64,000 nt of DNA from Hominenteromicrobium mulieris (GCA_021029595.1 JAJJOY010000001.1:248001-312000); one strand, 5' to 3'; numbered from the stretch's first letter, positions 35,666-46,108 are shown. Notes: generated from the sequence alone by a model not told the origin. Program-made: numbers and translations.

Positions 35666-35682
35666 GCCCGGCCTCCATATCG

Positions 35683-35769
35683 TTAAGATTCAGTCAACAA
35701 GTGAATTACTGCCAAAGGCAGATTTTTGTAAAGTAGGTGCGCGAGATGCGCCGTCAGATTTTTCGTCAT
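35683..35769 (-). CDS. Possible 28-residue leader peptide upstream of mutS
   Basis: In the 220-base gap before mutS, ATG 35769 opens a 28-codon frame ending at TAA 35683, 18 bases before the mutS start. The peptide (MTKNLTAHLAHLLYKNLPLA and eight more residues) is amphipathic, with Leu/His at regular spacing. AAGG lies 11 bases upstream, which is weak. It may be chance or part of a dispersed repeat. The rest of the gap (35770-35888) holds nothing I recognise. Confidence 0.25.
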   Translation of the reverse strand: MTKNLTAHLAHLLYKNLPLAVIHLLTES

Positions 35770-35888
35770 GAGCGTATATGCCTTGCGTAGTAAATTCCGC
35801 AGGCAGGCCGGCGCCTGTCAAGGACTTTACGACCGGTATGGCGGAAAAGATGCAAGCAGATCACGTGCAAACTTTGCAAAATTCTGCC

Positions 35889-36299
35889 TTAGTGGCAGCC
35901 ACCGCCGCAGGTCGCACAGCTGCCGGTGCAGCCGCAGGCATCGGGATCGCAGCCATCCGGGTCCTGACCCTCCGCGCACATGGAAAGCACACCCGTCACG
36001 CGCTGCATCAGCGCATCAAACTCGTTCTTTGCCGCCTGATACGCCGCCATATGCTCGTTCTGCATCACTCTGCCGTAAATCTCGCGCAGTTCTTTGTTGT
36101 ACTGCTCGATAAGTTCCTCGCTGCGGTCTTCCTTCGCCGCCTCGTTGTTGATGGCCATGCGCTTTAAGTTGAATTCGCCGATGGCGTTCTGCAAAGCTTC
36201 GTCCTCGTTGCACTGCTGCTCCGCAACGCTCATGTTGATGTAGGTCTGGTCCTGCTGCAAAGCGCGGCCGAGTTCTCTTGTCAGTTTCATGATATCCAT
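35889..36299 (-). CDS. YlbF/YmcA-family protein with cysteine-rich tail
   Basis: 136 residues: a helical YlbF-type domain (about 1-105; ELGRALQQDQTYINMSVAEQ, LMQRVTGVLS), then a short tail with eight Cys in the last 30 residues (CAEGQDPDGCDPDACGCTGS, CATCGGGCH). B. subtilis YlbF and YmcA act with YaaT in a complex that carries iron-sulfur clusters and promotes RNA maturation, competence and sporulation. The tail suggests direct metal or cluster binding. AAGGAG nine bases upstream supports the first ATG. It lies between miaB and mutS. Confidence 0.82.
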   Translation of the reverse strand: MDIMKLTRELGRALQQDQTYINMSVAEQQCNEDEALQNAIGEFNLKRMAINNEAAKEDRSEELIEQYNKELREIYGRVMQNEHMAAYQAAKNEFDALMQRVTGVLSMCAEGQDPDGCDPDACGCTGSCATCGGGCH

Positions 36300-36332
36300 A
36301 GTAATAGCTCCTTAAAATAAATTATAAATTTT

Positions 36333-36360
36333 ATTGTATTTTGAAAAAGCAATGGGTCAA
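36333..36360 (-). promoter_or_regulatory. Possible internal promoter before the ylbF-family gene
   Basis: On the minus strand TTGACC (36360-36355) and TACAAT (36338-36333) are 16 bases apart in an A+T-rich gap after the miaB stop. It would allow ylbF-mutS-mutL expression apart from miaB. Confidence 0.45.
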
Positions 36361-36372
36361 AACCCGTTTTGC

Positions 36373-37791
36373 TTAGTCTACACATTCGCCGCGCAAAATC
36401 CAGTTGCGCGCTTCGGTCACTTTTACATTTTTGAATTCGCCGATCCATTCGTCTTCGCCGGGGAATTCCACAATGATGCTGCTTGCGGTGCGACCGCTGA
36501 GCAAACCGTTTTTCTCGTTGCGCTCTTCAATGAGCACACGCTCCGTGCTGCCCACCATGGAAGCGCAGCGCTTTGCGGCAATCTCCTCCTGTGTCTTCAA
36601 AAGCTCCGAGAACCACTGCGTTTTCTCCTTGTACGTGACAGGGTCTTCCATTTCGGCGGCTCTCGTGCCGGGGCGCGGCGAGAAAATAAACGTAAAGAGC
36701 GACGTGAACTCCATCTCGCGGATGAGGCTCAGCGTCTCGCAGAACTCCTCATACGTCTCGCCCGGAAAGCCGACGATAATGTCGGAGGTCAGCGACAGAT
36801 CGGGCATTTTCTCTTTCGCATAGCGGATGAGGTCAAGGTATTTTTCGCGGTCGTAGTGGCGGTTCATCGCCTTTAACACACGGCTGCTGCCGGACTGGCA
36901 CGGCAGGTGGATGTAGTGGCAGATGTGCCGGCTCTCCGCAATCGTGTCGAACAGCTCGTGCGTCGCGTCCTTCGGGTGCGAGGTCATAAAGCGCAAACGG
37001 TAGTCGCCGTCAATCGCGTCAATGCGGCGCAGAAGCTCCGAAAAATTCACTTTCTCCGGCAAGCCCTTGCCGTAGGAATTCACATTCTGTCCAAGCAGCG
37101 TAATTTCTTTGTAGCCCTGCTCAATGAGTTCGCGGCACTCGGCGACGATGGCATCCGGGTGGCGGCTCTTTTCCCGGCCGCGCACATACGGCACAATGCA
37201 GTACGAGCAGAAATTGTCGCAGCCGTACATCACGGTCACCCACGCGCGTGTGTTGCCGTCGCGGCGCACCGGCAGACCTTCAATGATCTCTTTCGATTCA
37301 TGCCCGCGCAAAAAAACGCGCTTCGAGTCGGTCACGGCGGTGTACATCATCTCCGGCAGTCGGTGGATGACGTGTGTGCCGAACACAATGTTCACAAACG
37401 GGAACGACACCTTAATGCGCTCCGCCACGCGCTCCTGTTCCATCATGCAGCCGCATACGGCAATGAGCAGCGACGGGTTGCGGCGTTTCACGTTTTTCAG
37501 CGCGCCGATGTTGCCGAACACGCGGTCTTCGGCGTGCTCGCGAATGGCGCAGGTGTTGAACAGAATAAAATCGGCTTCATCTTCATATTCAGTGAATTCA
37601 AAGCCCATTTCAGAGAGCATACCCTTCATGCGTTCGCCGTCCGCCACATTCTGCTGGCAGCCATACGTGCGCACAAGCGCCTTCGGCGTGCCGTGCATCG
37701 CGCGCACCTGCATGATCGCCGCAACGTCCGCCGTGTATAGCTTCTGCTTTTGCAGCTCGTCTGCCGTAACGGTGATTTCTTTATCCTTCAA
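36373..37791 (-). CDS. miaB: tRNA-2-methylthio-N6-dimethylallyladenosine synthase
   Basis: A 472-residue methylthiotransferase. The N-terminal UPF0004 domain has RTYGCQQN, FNTCAIREHAEDR and CGCMMEQE (three cluster Cys). The radical SAM domain has YGCDNFCSYCIVPYVRG (CxxxCxxC), and a C-terminal TRAM domain ends the protein. It adds methylthio to i6A37 of tRNA made by MiaA. The start is TTG 37791, chosen because AAGGAG (37805-37800) lies eight bases upstream; a further in-frame TTG at 37821 has no such site. Confidence 0.94.
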   Translation of the reverse strand: MKDKEITVTADELQKQKLYTADVAAIMQVRAMHGTPKALVRTYGCQQNVADGERMKGMLSEMGFEFTEYEDEADFILFNTCAIREHAEDRVFGNIGALKNVKRRNPSLLIAVCGCMMEQERVAERIKVSFPFVNIVFGTHVIHRLPEMMYTAVTDSKRVFLRGHESKEIIEGLPVRRDGNTRAWVTVMYGCDNFCSYCIVPYVRGREKSRHPDAIVAECRELIEQGYKEITLLGQNVNSYGKGLPEKVNFSELLRRIDAIDGDYRLRFMTSHPKDATHELFDTIAESRHICHYIHLPCQSGSSRVLKAMNRHYDREKYLDLIRYAKEKMPDLSLTSDIIVGFPGETYEEFCETLSLIREMEFTSLFTFIFSPRPGTRAAEMEDPVTYKEKTQWFSELLKTQEEIAAKRCASMVGSTERVLIEERNEKNGLLSGRTASSIIVEFPGEDEWIGEFKNVKVTEARNWILRGECVD

Positions 37792-37858
37792 AAAACATTC
37801 TCCTTTATCGCACGCAGACAAGCTGTCTGCGGTAAGCTGTCATAATGATACAGAGTAT

Positions 37859-37887
37859 ACTATACCACAAATCGGCATGATTCGCAA
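37859..37887 (-). promoter_or_regulatory. Promoter of miaB
   Basis: On the minus strand TTGCGA (37887-37882) and TATAGT (37864-37859) are separated by 17 bases and lie about 68 bases before miaB. It probably drives the long run from miaB toward mutS and mutL. Confidence 0.6.
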
Positions 37888-37947
37888 GGCGAAATCCACC
37901 GTTTCCCAATATTTACAATTTCGCAACACGTATTTCCCGCAATACGC

Positions 37948-37985
37948 AAAAACGGCGGCTCTAAAAACCAAAGCCGCCGTTAAAC
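37948..37985 (-). terminator. galK terminator
   Basis: On the minus strand AACGGCGGCT and AGCCGCCGTT form a ten-base-pair stem with an 11-base loop, followed by TTTTTG. It begins within a few bases of the galK stop codon. Confidence 0.9.
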
Positions 37986-39224
37986 TTATTCGATTGTCAC
38001 TTTCGTGCCGCCCGCGCTGCGCACGGAGAGCACATAGCAGCTCTTTTCGCCAAACACGCTCTGCATCTCTGCCTTGAACGCATCCAGCATATCGAGCGGC
38101 ACATACGCCTGCACCGTGCCGGCAAAACCGCCGCCGTGCACGCGATACGCGCCCTTGCCACCGAGGATCTTCGCCATAAGCGCCAACGCGAGGGACAAGC
38201 CCTGCTCCTGCGGATTCACAACTGCGAACACATTCTGCAAATTCATCGCCGAGGAATGACCCGAGGCAATCACGCACTGCTTGAACGTCTCAAAATCACC
38301 CGCTTTCAGCGCTGCCACTTCCTGATCCACCACACGGTTGTCGTCGAAGAAGTGAATCGCACGCAAAATCGCGCGGTCGCCGACTTCTTTTCTGAGCTCG
38401 GGAATTTTCTTATAAAACTCCTCCTCGCTTACCTCGCGCAGCACTTCGCCGCCAAGCGCCTTCGCAACGCGCTTCATCTCCGCCGGAATGGCTGCGTATT
38501 CGCCGGTCAGGTCGGCATGGTTTCCGCCCGTATCGACGACGCACAGCGCATAGCCGTAACGGTCAAGGTCAAAATCGATCTTCTCAATCTTCGGCGCGGA
38601 AAGGTCTTTAAAGTCCATCGTCGTAAAGCCGCCCACACTCGCCGCCATCTGGTCGAGTAAGCCGGAGGGCTTGCCGAAGTACACGTTTTCGGCAAATTTT
38701 GAGATCTGTGCCGCCTCCACGGGGTCGATCGCGTCGTCATTATACAGGTAGCTTAAAATCGTCACCACAAGCACCTCAAACGCCGCGGAGCTTGAAAGGC
38801 CGGAGCCCTTTAAAACTCTTGAGGTCGTCACCGCATCAAAGCCGCCCACTTCATAGCCGAGCGCCTTTAAACGTGCGCACACGCCGCGGATGAGCGATGC
38901 CGAGCGCTCCTTTTCCGCTTCCTGCACGTTAAGGTCTGCCGTATCGACCGTGTCCATCGGGAACCCGACGGATTTCAGGCGGATCACGCCGTTCTCGGTC
39001 TTCTTCACCGCCGCAATAACGTCCAGATTCACAGCCGCCGCCAGCACCTTGCCGTTGTTGTGGTCGGTGTGGTTGCCGCCCACCTCGGTTCTGCCCGGCG
39101 CACTGAAATATGAAAGCGCATTAGCATCCCCGAACTCCTCCGCAAAGTAAGCGGAAAGCTCCTCATAACGCTTCTGCTGCTCGGTCGCTTCCGCGCCGTA
39201 CAGTGTTTTTAAATCGATGACCAT
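37986..39224 (-). CDS. galK: Galactokinase
   Basis: A 412-residue GHMP kinase. The galactose signature is SAPGRTEVGGNHTDH (about residues 41-55), the ATP loop is LKGSGLSSSAA near residue 142, and the C-terminal RVHGGGFAGTVQAY follows. It phosphorylates galactose at C1 for the Leloir pathway; galE lies 4 kb upstream on the same strand, and a GH27 hydrolase is encoded at 58.5 kb. No galT is seen in the window. GGGAGG precedes the ATG. Confidence 0.95.
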   Translation of the reverse strand: MVIDLKTLYGAEATEQQKRYEELSAYFAEEFGDANALSYFSAPGRTEVGGNHTDHNNGKVLAAAVNLDVIAAVKKTENGVIRLKSVGFPMDTVDTADLNVQEAEKERSASLIRGVCARLKALGYEVGGFDAVTTSRVLKGSGLSSSAAFEVLVVTILSYLYNDDAIDPVEAAQISKFAENVYFGKPSGLLDQMAASVGGFTTMDFKDLSAPKIEKIDFDLDRYGYALCVVDTGGNHADLTGEYAAIPAEMKRVAKALGGEVLREVSEEEFYKKIPELRKEVGDRAILRAIHFFDDNRVVDQEVAALKAGDFETFKQCVIASGHSSAMNLQNVFAVVNPQEQGLSLALALMAKILGGKGAYRVHGGGFAGTVQAYVPLDMLDAFKAEMQSVFGEKSCYVLSVRSAGGTKVTIE

Positions 39225-39242
39225 GCTGAAAAACCTCCCGGT

Positions 39243-39913
39243 TTATTTTTTGAGCATCTGTGTAAATTTTAATTTATGTACTTTAGATTCGATAAACGGG
39301 CGGAACCTTTCCAACGTCTCCTTTTCCATATCTTCTTTTCTGAATACCATGGATTTGCCGTTATCAAAATACATGATGTAGTGCTGTCTGCTCTCGCCCA
39401 CGTCGATCATGTGCTTGTAATCGACCTTGATGCGGTTGCCGTTTTTCATGTTGATGACGCTGTTCGTCATGAAAATAAGCGTCGTCTCCGTCAGGTGCAT
39501 CACGGCAGGATTGTTGTTGCGAATTTTAGAAAGCCAGCGCGTGCAGCGAATGACAACAATCAGTGTAATCGCCACATACATGATAAGCAGCGATAAAATG
39601 AAATTGCCCACGTAAAAATGCCCCGCGTTGAACGCAAAGAGGAACGAGAACACGAGTGGCACGATGATAAACGCCGGGATGAGCCACTTAAAGCGCCCAA
39701 GCGTAGAGTAATAAATGAATGCCTTGTAGTCGTCCTCGCCGATCTGGCTCGTCACGCGGAATTCTTCTTTTTCCGGCGCTTTCTTTTCTTCCGCCTTCTT
39801 CTCCTTGTCCTTCGGCGTTTCCTTTCCCGTCAGCTCGCGGATATAGCGGTCAATGTCCTCATCGGTCTCCACGGCTTTTTCAAGCGCTTCGTCCGTTTTT
39901 CTTTCTTCTGCCA

Positions 39914-39914
<1 letters not shown>
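39243..39914 (-). CDS. YcxB-like membrane protein
   Basis: 223 residues: a highly charged, Lys/Glu-rich N-terminal cytosolic region (about 1-70), two transmembrane helices (about 78-125), and a C-terminal soluble YcxB-like domain (HLTETTLIFMTNSVINMKNG over about 140-160, then GESRQHYIMYFDNG). The function of the family is unknown. The ATG shares a base with the ligA stop (TAATG), so translation is probably coupled. The N-terminal charged extension is longer than in typical YcxB proteins. Confidence 0.75.
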
Positions 39915-41926
<2,012 letters not shown>

Positions 41927-41969
41927 TTAAAACTCCGTGTCATTTCAAGATATTTCGATACTTGTTAGT

Positions 41970-41998
41970 ATCTTACCACAAAGCGCGCAAAAATCCAA
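41970..41998 (-). promoter_or_regulatory. Promoter of ligA
   Basis: On the minus strand TTGGAT (41998-41993) and TAAGAT (41975-41970) are 17 bases apart, about 46 bases before the ligA start. The -10 region (GTGGTAAGATA) closely resembles that of the promoter at 141-169. Confidence 0.5.
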
Positions 41999-42015
41999 CG
42001 GTTATTCACAATTTT

Positions 42016-42609
42016 TTATCCTGCGCGCACCACGCCGTACTGCGGCACGTCGCCCGCAAGCACCGCTTCATACACGGGGTATGCTGCCGTCACCGTCACA
42101 GGCTCCGCCCCGTCTCGCTCCGCCGTGAACAGCACCGCTTCAATATGCAGCACCGTTCGGTACGCCGTGCGGTTGATGCCCGCGCCCGTCAAGACGCTTT
42201 CAAACCGCACCGAAACCGCACTTTCCACCGAAAACCGCACGGGTATCTTCATCCCGCGCCCGTTCAAAAGCATCAGCCCCGTTAAATTTCCGAGCGGCAC
42301 AAACGCCTTTGCCGTGCCGTTCAAGCTTTTCCGCAAAGCATCCGTCAGCTCCGCTTCCAGTACGCCGAGCGCATATGTAGAAAGCGCCGTCTCTGCCCCG
42401 TCCTTTTCGCAGACGGTCTGCGGCAGATACTCCGGCACCGTTTTCGCGATGCACCCTTGCGCGTGCGCCGTCAGTGCTGCCGTGCGCAGCTCCGCTTTCA
42501 TCGCGGGCAGTCGCAGCTCGGCAAACACAAAAGCGAAAACGAGCAGCAAAAACGCCAACACGCGCCGTTTACGTCCGCGTTTATACCGTCTTCGGCGATA
42601 CCGGTACAT
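42016..42609 (-). CDS. yunB: Sporulation protein YunB
   Basis: 197 residues: a strongly basic N-terminus (MYRYRRRRYKRGRKRR), one transmembrane helix (about 17-31), then the YunB domain with FVPLGNLTGLMLLNGRG and IPVRFSVESAV. It ends with AGINRTAYRT and a VP-rich tail. YunB is made in the mother cell of sporulating Bacillus and is needed for normal spores, so its presence points to an endospore-forming lineage. The AAAGGA ribosome site is part of an inverted repeat (see 42615-42658). Confidence 0.88.
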   Translation of the reverse strand: MYRYRRRRYKRGRKRRVLAFLLLVFAFVFAELRLPAMKAELRTAALTAHAQGCIAKTVPEYLPQTVCEKDGAETALSTYALGVLEAELTDALRKSLNGTAKAFVPLGNLTGLMLLNGRGMKIPVRFSVESAVSVRFESVLTGAGINRTAYRTVLHIEAVLFTAERDGAEPVTVTAAYPVYEAVLAGDVPQYGVVRAG

Positions 42610-42614
42610 AAATC

Positions 42615-42658
42615 ATCAGTCCTTTCCGATACGCCAGTATACGCCGAAAAGGACTGAT
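42615..42658 (-). promoter_or_regulatory. Inverted repeat covering the yunB ribosome binding site
   Basis: On the minus strand ATCAGTCCTTT (42658-42648) is the exact complement of AAAGGACTGAT (42625-42615), with a 22-base loop that itself contains CGTATAC and GCGTAT repeats. The AAAGGA that serves as yunB Shine-Dalgarno is inside the 3' arm. The mRNA hairpin would hide it. No T run follows, so it is not a normal terminator. Confidence 0.65.
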
Positions 42659-42668
42659 CGTGCCTGTC

Positions 42669-43241
42669 TCATATTTTGTCTGCCTTTAAAAGCTTTTTCG
42701 CTTCCTGCATCACGTGCGCCGCAGGCAGACCGAAAATGTTGTTGTAGTCGCCCTCAATACTCTCTACAAACAGCGCCGCCGGGCCCTGAATGCCGTAGCC
42801 GCCGGCCTTGCCCATCGGCTCGCCGCTCTGCACGTAAGCCGCGATTTCGCTTTCTGTCAGGGGATAGAACTTTACCTTCGTCTCCTGACTGAACGAAACG
42901 CGCTCGCCGTGATACGCCATGCACACGCCGGTAAACACCGTGTGCACATGCCCGGAAAGCAGGTGCATGAAACGGTTTGCATCCGTTAAGTCTTTCGGTT
43001 TGCCGAGAATTTCGCCGTCGATGTACACCACCGTGTCCGCCGCGATTACAAGATCGTCACTTTCGCACTTCGGCAAAACCGCTTCCAGCTTGCGGCGGGA
43101 AAGCTCCTTTACAAGCGCGTCTGGCGCCTTCGGCCCGTTCGATTCATCGGCATTCGAGACGATCACTGTAAACTCGATGCCCGCGCGTTCCAGAATCTCC
43201 TTGCGGTTCACGGAGGACGAGGCTAAAACGAAGCGTGCCAT
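42669..43241 (-). CDS. maf: Maf-family nucleotide pyrophosphatase
   Basis: A 190-residue house-cleaning enzyme that hydrolyses dTTP, UTP or modified nucleotides. It has the N-terminal FVLASSSVNRKEIL loop, the EELSRRKLEA-like helix, VIAADTVVYIDGEILGKP, and the YGIQGPAALFVESIEGDYNN signature near residue 145. The ATG at 43241 overlaps the galE stop (TGATG), and a longer frame to 43295 lies wholly inside galE. Maf proteins also affect septation in B. subtilis. Confidence 0.93.
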   Translation of the reverse strand: MARFVLASSSVNRKEILERAGIEFTVIVSNADESNGPKAPDALVKELSRRKLEAVLPKCESDDLVIAADTVVYIDGEILGKPKDLTDANRFMHLLSGHVHTVFTGVCMAYHGERVSFSQETKVKFYPLTESEIAAYVQSGEPMGKAGGYGIQGPAALFVESIEGDYNNIFGLPAAHVMQEAKKLLKADKI

Positions 43242-44260
43242 CAGCCGTTGTAGCCGTTCGGGTTCTGCGTCTGCCAGCGCCAGGAGTCCGCACACATGTC
43301 GTCCAGCGTCTTCTGCGCCTTCCAGCCGAGCTCCTCATACGCCTTCGTGCAGTCTGCGTAGCACTCCGGAATGTCGCCCGCGCGGCGCGGCTTGATCTCA
43401 TACGGAATCTTGTGGCCGACGCACTTTTCAAACGCGTGCACAATGTCAAGCACAGAGTAACCCACGCCGGTACCGAGGTTGTAGATCTTCACGCCGCAGT
43501 GCGGATCGTCGAATTTCTTGAGCGCCGCCACATGGCCCTCTGCAAGGTCGACGACATGAATGTAATCGCGCACGCCGGTGCCGTCCTTCGTCGGGTAGTC
43601 GTCGCCGAAAACGCCGAGGCAGCGCAGCTTGCCCACCGCCACCTGCGTGATGTACGGCACAAGGTTGTTCGGGATGCCGTTCGGGTCTTCGCCGATGGTG
43701 CCGCTCTTGTGCGCGCCCACCGGGTTGAAGTAGCGCAGGATGATCGGGTTAAAATCCGGGTTTGCGTGCGCGTAGTCCTTCAAGATGCGCTCAATCATCA
43801 GCTTTGTCGTGCCGTAGGGGTTCGTCGTCGAAAGCGGGAAATCCTCACGGATCGGCACGGAAGCCGGGTTGCCGTACACCGTCGCCGAGGAGCTGAACAC
43901 AAAGTTGTTCACCTTAAACTCCGCCATCACCTTCAAAAGACTCAAAGTCGAAATGAGGTTGTTTTCATAGTAACGCAACGGAATCTGCACGGATTCGCCG
44001 ACTGCCTTCAGGCCTGCAAAATGGATAACGGCAAAAATCTCGTCCTCCGCAAAGATCTTGCGCAGCGCGTCCTCGTCGCACACGTCCGCTTCAAAGAACT
44101 TCACTTTTTTGCCGCTCAAATTTTCAATTCGGTCTACCACCAGTGCCTTGCTGTTTACAAGGTTATCCACGATCGTCACATCGTAGCCCTTTTCAAGGAG
44201 AGAAATGCAGGTGTGGCTGCCAATGTAGCCTGTGCCGCCCGTAACCAAAATTCTTTTCAT
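43241..44260 (-). CDS. galE: UDP-glucose 4-epimerase
   Basis: A 339-residue SDR epimerase that interconverts UDP-galactose and UDP-glucose. It has the NAD loop TGGTGYIGSHT (residues 7-17), SSSATVYG near residue 125, the catalytic YGTTK (YxxxK) near residue 149, and GTGVGYSVLDI toward the C-terminus. Full length. The gene has its own promoter and is translationally coupled to maf. Confidence 0.96.
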   Translation of the reverse strand: MKRILVTGGTGYIGSHTCISLLEKGYDVTIVDNLVNSKALVVDRIENLSGKKVKFFEADVCDEDALRKIFAEDEIFAVIHFAGLKAVGESVQIPLRYYENNLISTLSLLKVMAEFKVNNFVFSSSATVYGNPASVPIREDFPLSTTNPYGTTKLMIERILKDYAHANPDFNPIILRYFNPVGAHKSGTIGEDPNGIPNNLVPYITQVAVGKLRCLGVFGDDYPTKDGTGVRDYIHVVDLAEGHVAALKKFDDPHCGVKIYNLGTGVGYSVLDIVHAFEKCVGHKIPYEIKPRRAGDIPECYADCTKAYEELGWKAQKTLDDMCADSWRWQTQNPNGYNG

Positions 44261-44295
44261 AAGAAACCGACCTTTCTGTCTTTCTGTCTGTACTG

Positions 44296-44324
44296 ATTAT
44301 ACACAGTTTCCGCTGCTTTGTACA
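44296..44324 (-). promoter_or_regulatory. Promoter of galE
   Basis: On the minus strand TGTACA (44324-44319) and a perfect TATAAT (44301-44296) are 17 bases apart, about 36 bases before the galE ATG. The -35 box is a weak match. The rest of the 44261-44441 divergent gap is A+T-rich with no other feature that I can support. Confidence 0.55.
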
Positions 44325-44441
44325 GTAGCGCGCGTATTTTTTTTGATGCTTATTTATTGCGATTTTGTTGCTTCTTTTGCAATAGGCGTACAAAAAGCGG
44401 GCATACTGAAAAGGAAAGTCATGAAAAAGGAGTCGTTTCCC

Positions 44442-44873
44442 ATGAACCGTACCGTCCGCAAAAACAGTCTGTTGTTCCTCGCCGGCAGCGGCCTTTATCC
44501 CCTTTTGGAAGTGCTGTGGCGCGGCTATTCCCACGCCTCCATGGCACTTGCCGGCGGCGTTTGTCTGCTGCTCATCAACGCCGTATGCTGCGAAAAAATG
44601 AAAAAAAGAAGCCTTCCGGCGCGCTGCGCCATAGGCTCCCTCATCATAACCGTTGTGGAATTTTTATTCGGCCTGCTCGTAAACCGCGTGCTTCATCTGC
44701 ATGTGTGGGATTACTCCGCCCTGCCGCTCAACATCATGGGCCAGATCTGTCTGCCGTTTTCGCTCATCTGGTTCGTTTTAACGATCCCCGCAAGCGCCCT
44801 ATGCAAGCTCTGCTGCCGCCTTTCCGCCTTCCCGGAAGAGACAAAATCAGCCTCGGTCATCACAGACCCTTGA
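44442..44873 (+). CDS. CmpB-like putative ABC-transporter-type membrane protein
   Basis: 143 residues with about four transmembrane helices and the family element HVWDYSALPLNIMGQICLPF, followed by SLIWF, as in the small PF06541-type (ABC_trans_CmpB) proteins common in clostridia. No function is established. AAGGAG nine bases before ATG 44442 is the best start; ATG 44421 is an in-frame alternative. It is an isolated plus-strand gene whose 3' end overlaps the 3' end of the convergent ATP-grasp gene by 14 bases. Confidence 0.72.
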   Translation: MNRTVRKNSLLFLAGSGLYPLLEVLWRGYSHASMALAGGVCLLLINAVCCEKMKKRSLPARCAIGSLIITVVEFLFGLLVNRVLHLHVWDYSALPLNIMGQICLPFSLIWFVLTIPASALCKLCCRLSAFPEETKSASVITDP

Positions 44874-45873
44874 TATATTTTTGGAACACCGGCAAAATGC
44901 CGATCTTATCCGGCGCCTGCAACGGCATCTGCGGGAACGCGTCATGACCCGGCATGTTGTTCGCTTCAATAAAGAGCGGGCCGTCCTTCGTGATTGCTAC
45001 GTCCCAGCCGATGTAGCCCATCTGCGGCACCTTATGTGCCGCTTCACGGCAAATGTCCATCACCTTGTCCCAGTACGGAATCCGGTAGCCCTTGAGCAAG
45101 CACCCCGAGCGCGGGTGGCGCTCATAGACGATGCGCTGCTTGTCGCACGCCGCGCACGCGATTTTGCCGGTCTCGAGGTCGATCGGCGAATACATGCCGC
45201 CGGCATTGATGTTATCCACCGGTCGGTCGCTGTTGCCCATGCGGATGCACGCGTACACCACGTTCGATACGCCGTCGGAAAGCACCGTGTACACGCGGAT
45301 GGTGTTGACGGATCCGGGATTGATGCGGTTCATATCCGGGTGCTGAATGACAACCTCTTCAATCACGTCCGCGCCCTTTTTCTTTAAGTCCTCATACATG
45401 GCGTCGAGCGTTGCGTAGTCGGCCTTTTTCAGCTTTTCCACACCCACGCCGCAGGAAGCGTCGTCCGGCTTGCAGATGATCTCGTCTTTGTCCTGCATAA
45501 AGTCCAAAAACTGCTCTTTTGTGCACTTGGAAAAATGCAGCCACTCGCGGTGCAAATATTCCGCAAACGTCGTGTAAAACTCGCTTTTGTTGTCAAAAAT
45601 ATGGTAATACGCGGGGTCGTTGAGGCTTTTTACAATGGAGTTATTGATGCCGCGCGTCACATACGTCGCACGCTGCTTGTCACTCAGGTCATAAAACGCG
45701 CATAAAAGGTAATCCTTGTAGCCCGCACCGTACTTAAAGCCGCACTTGATGATGTCAAAAAACAGCCAAATACGGTTTTTACCGCTCACCTCATGCACCG
45801 TTTTCACCGTATCGAACAGCGATTTATAATCCATGTGCAGAATGCAGTGAAAAATATATTTCAGTCTTCCCAT
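44860..45873 (-). CDS. Sugar-transfer-associated ATP-grasp protein
   Basis: A 337-residue protein. The N-terminal part is helical with a conserved YRDY-like KYGAGYKDYLL. The ATP-grasp domain has IICKPDDASCGVGVEKL (about 135-150), EEVVIQHPDMNRINPGSVNT, and the metal-binding IEANNMPGHDAFQ-like C-terminal stretch near residue 300. This is the ATPgrasp_ST family often found in capsule and polysaccharide loci, presumed to join a carboxylate to an amine. Here it follows DUF3006 by 13 bases, at the end of an ftsK operon and away from sugar genes. Confidence 0.85.
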   Translation of the reverse strand: MGRLKYIFHCILHMDYKSLFDTVKTVHEVSGKNRIWLFFDIIKCGFKYGAGYKDYLLCAFYDLSDKQRATYVTRGINNSIVKSLNDPAYYHIFDNKSEFYTTFAEYLHREWLHFSKCTKEQFLDFMQDKDEIICKPDDASCGVGVEKLKKADYATLDAMYEDLKKKGADVIEEVVIQHPDMNRINPGSVNTIRVYTVLSDGVSNVVYACIRMGNSDRPVDNINAGGMYSPIDLETGKIACAACDKQRIVYERHPRSGCLLKGYRIPYWDKVMDICREAAHKVPQMGYIGWDVAITKDGPLFIEANNMPGHDAFPQMPLQAPDKIGILPVFQKYIKGL

Positions 45874-45886
45874 AAGCCGCCCCTTC

Positions 45887-46108
45887 TTACAGCCCCATCA
45901 GCTTTTTCTGCTTCTCTAAAATGCGTGCGCGGCGGCGCTCGGTCTCCTCCACGTCGATGGAAAGCGCACCGTCATCGGTAATCTTCAGCACGTCGCCGGC
46001 CTTTGCACCCTGCGGCAGCTCGCTCGTTTCAATGGCGAAAAACGCCTTGTCCTTGTCTTCGCAGATCGCGTAAATACCGTCAAATCGGTCGATGGTGATT
46101 TGTTTCAT
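45887..46108 (-). CDS. DUF3006 domain protein
   Basis: 73 residues. The N-terminal TIDRFDGIYAICED and the beta-rich core GAKAGDVLKIT match DUF3006, followed by a basic helix (ETERRRARILEKQKK). DUF3006 genes usually lie right beside ComEC-like metallo-hydrolase genes, as here (42 bases downstream). No function has been shown. AAAGGAACAG is upstream of the ATG. Confidence 0.88.
   Translation of the reverse strand: MKQITIDRFDGIYAICEDKDKAFFAIETSELPQGAKAGDVLKITDDGALSIDVEETERRRARILEKQKKLMGL

Noticed and set aside
43235-44296. 353-codon plus-strand frame opposite galE
   Set aside because: Antisense shadow; galE motifs are complete on the other strand.
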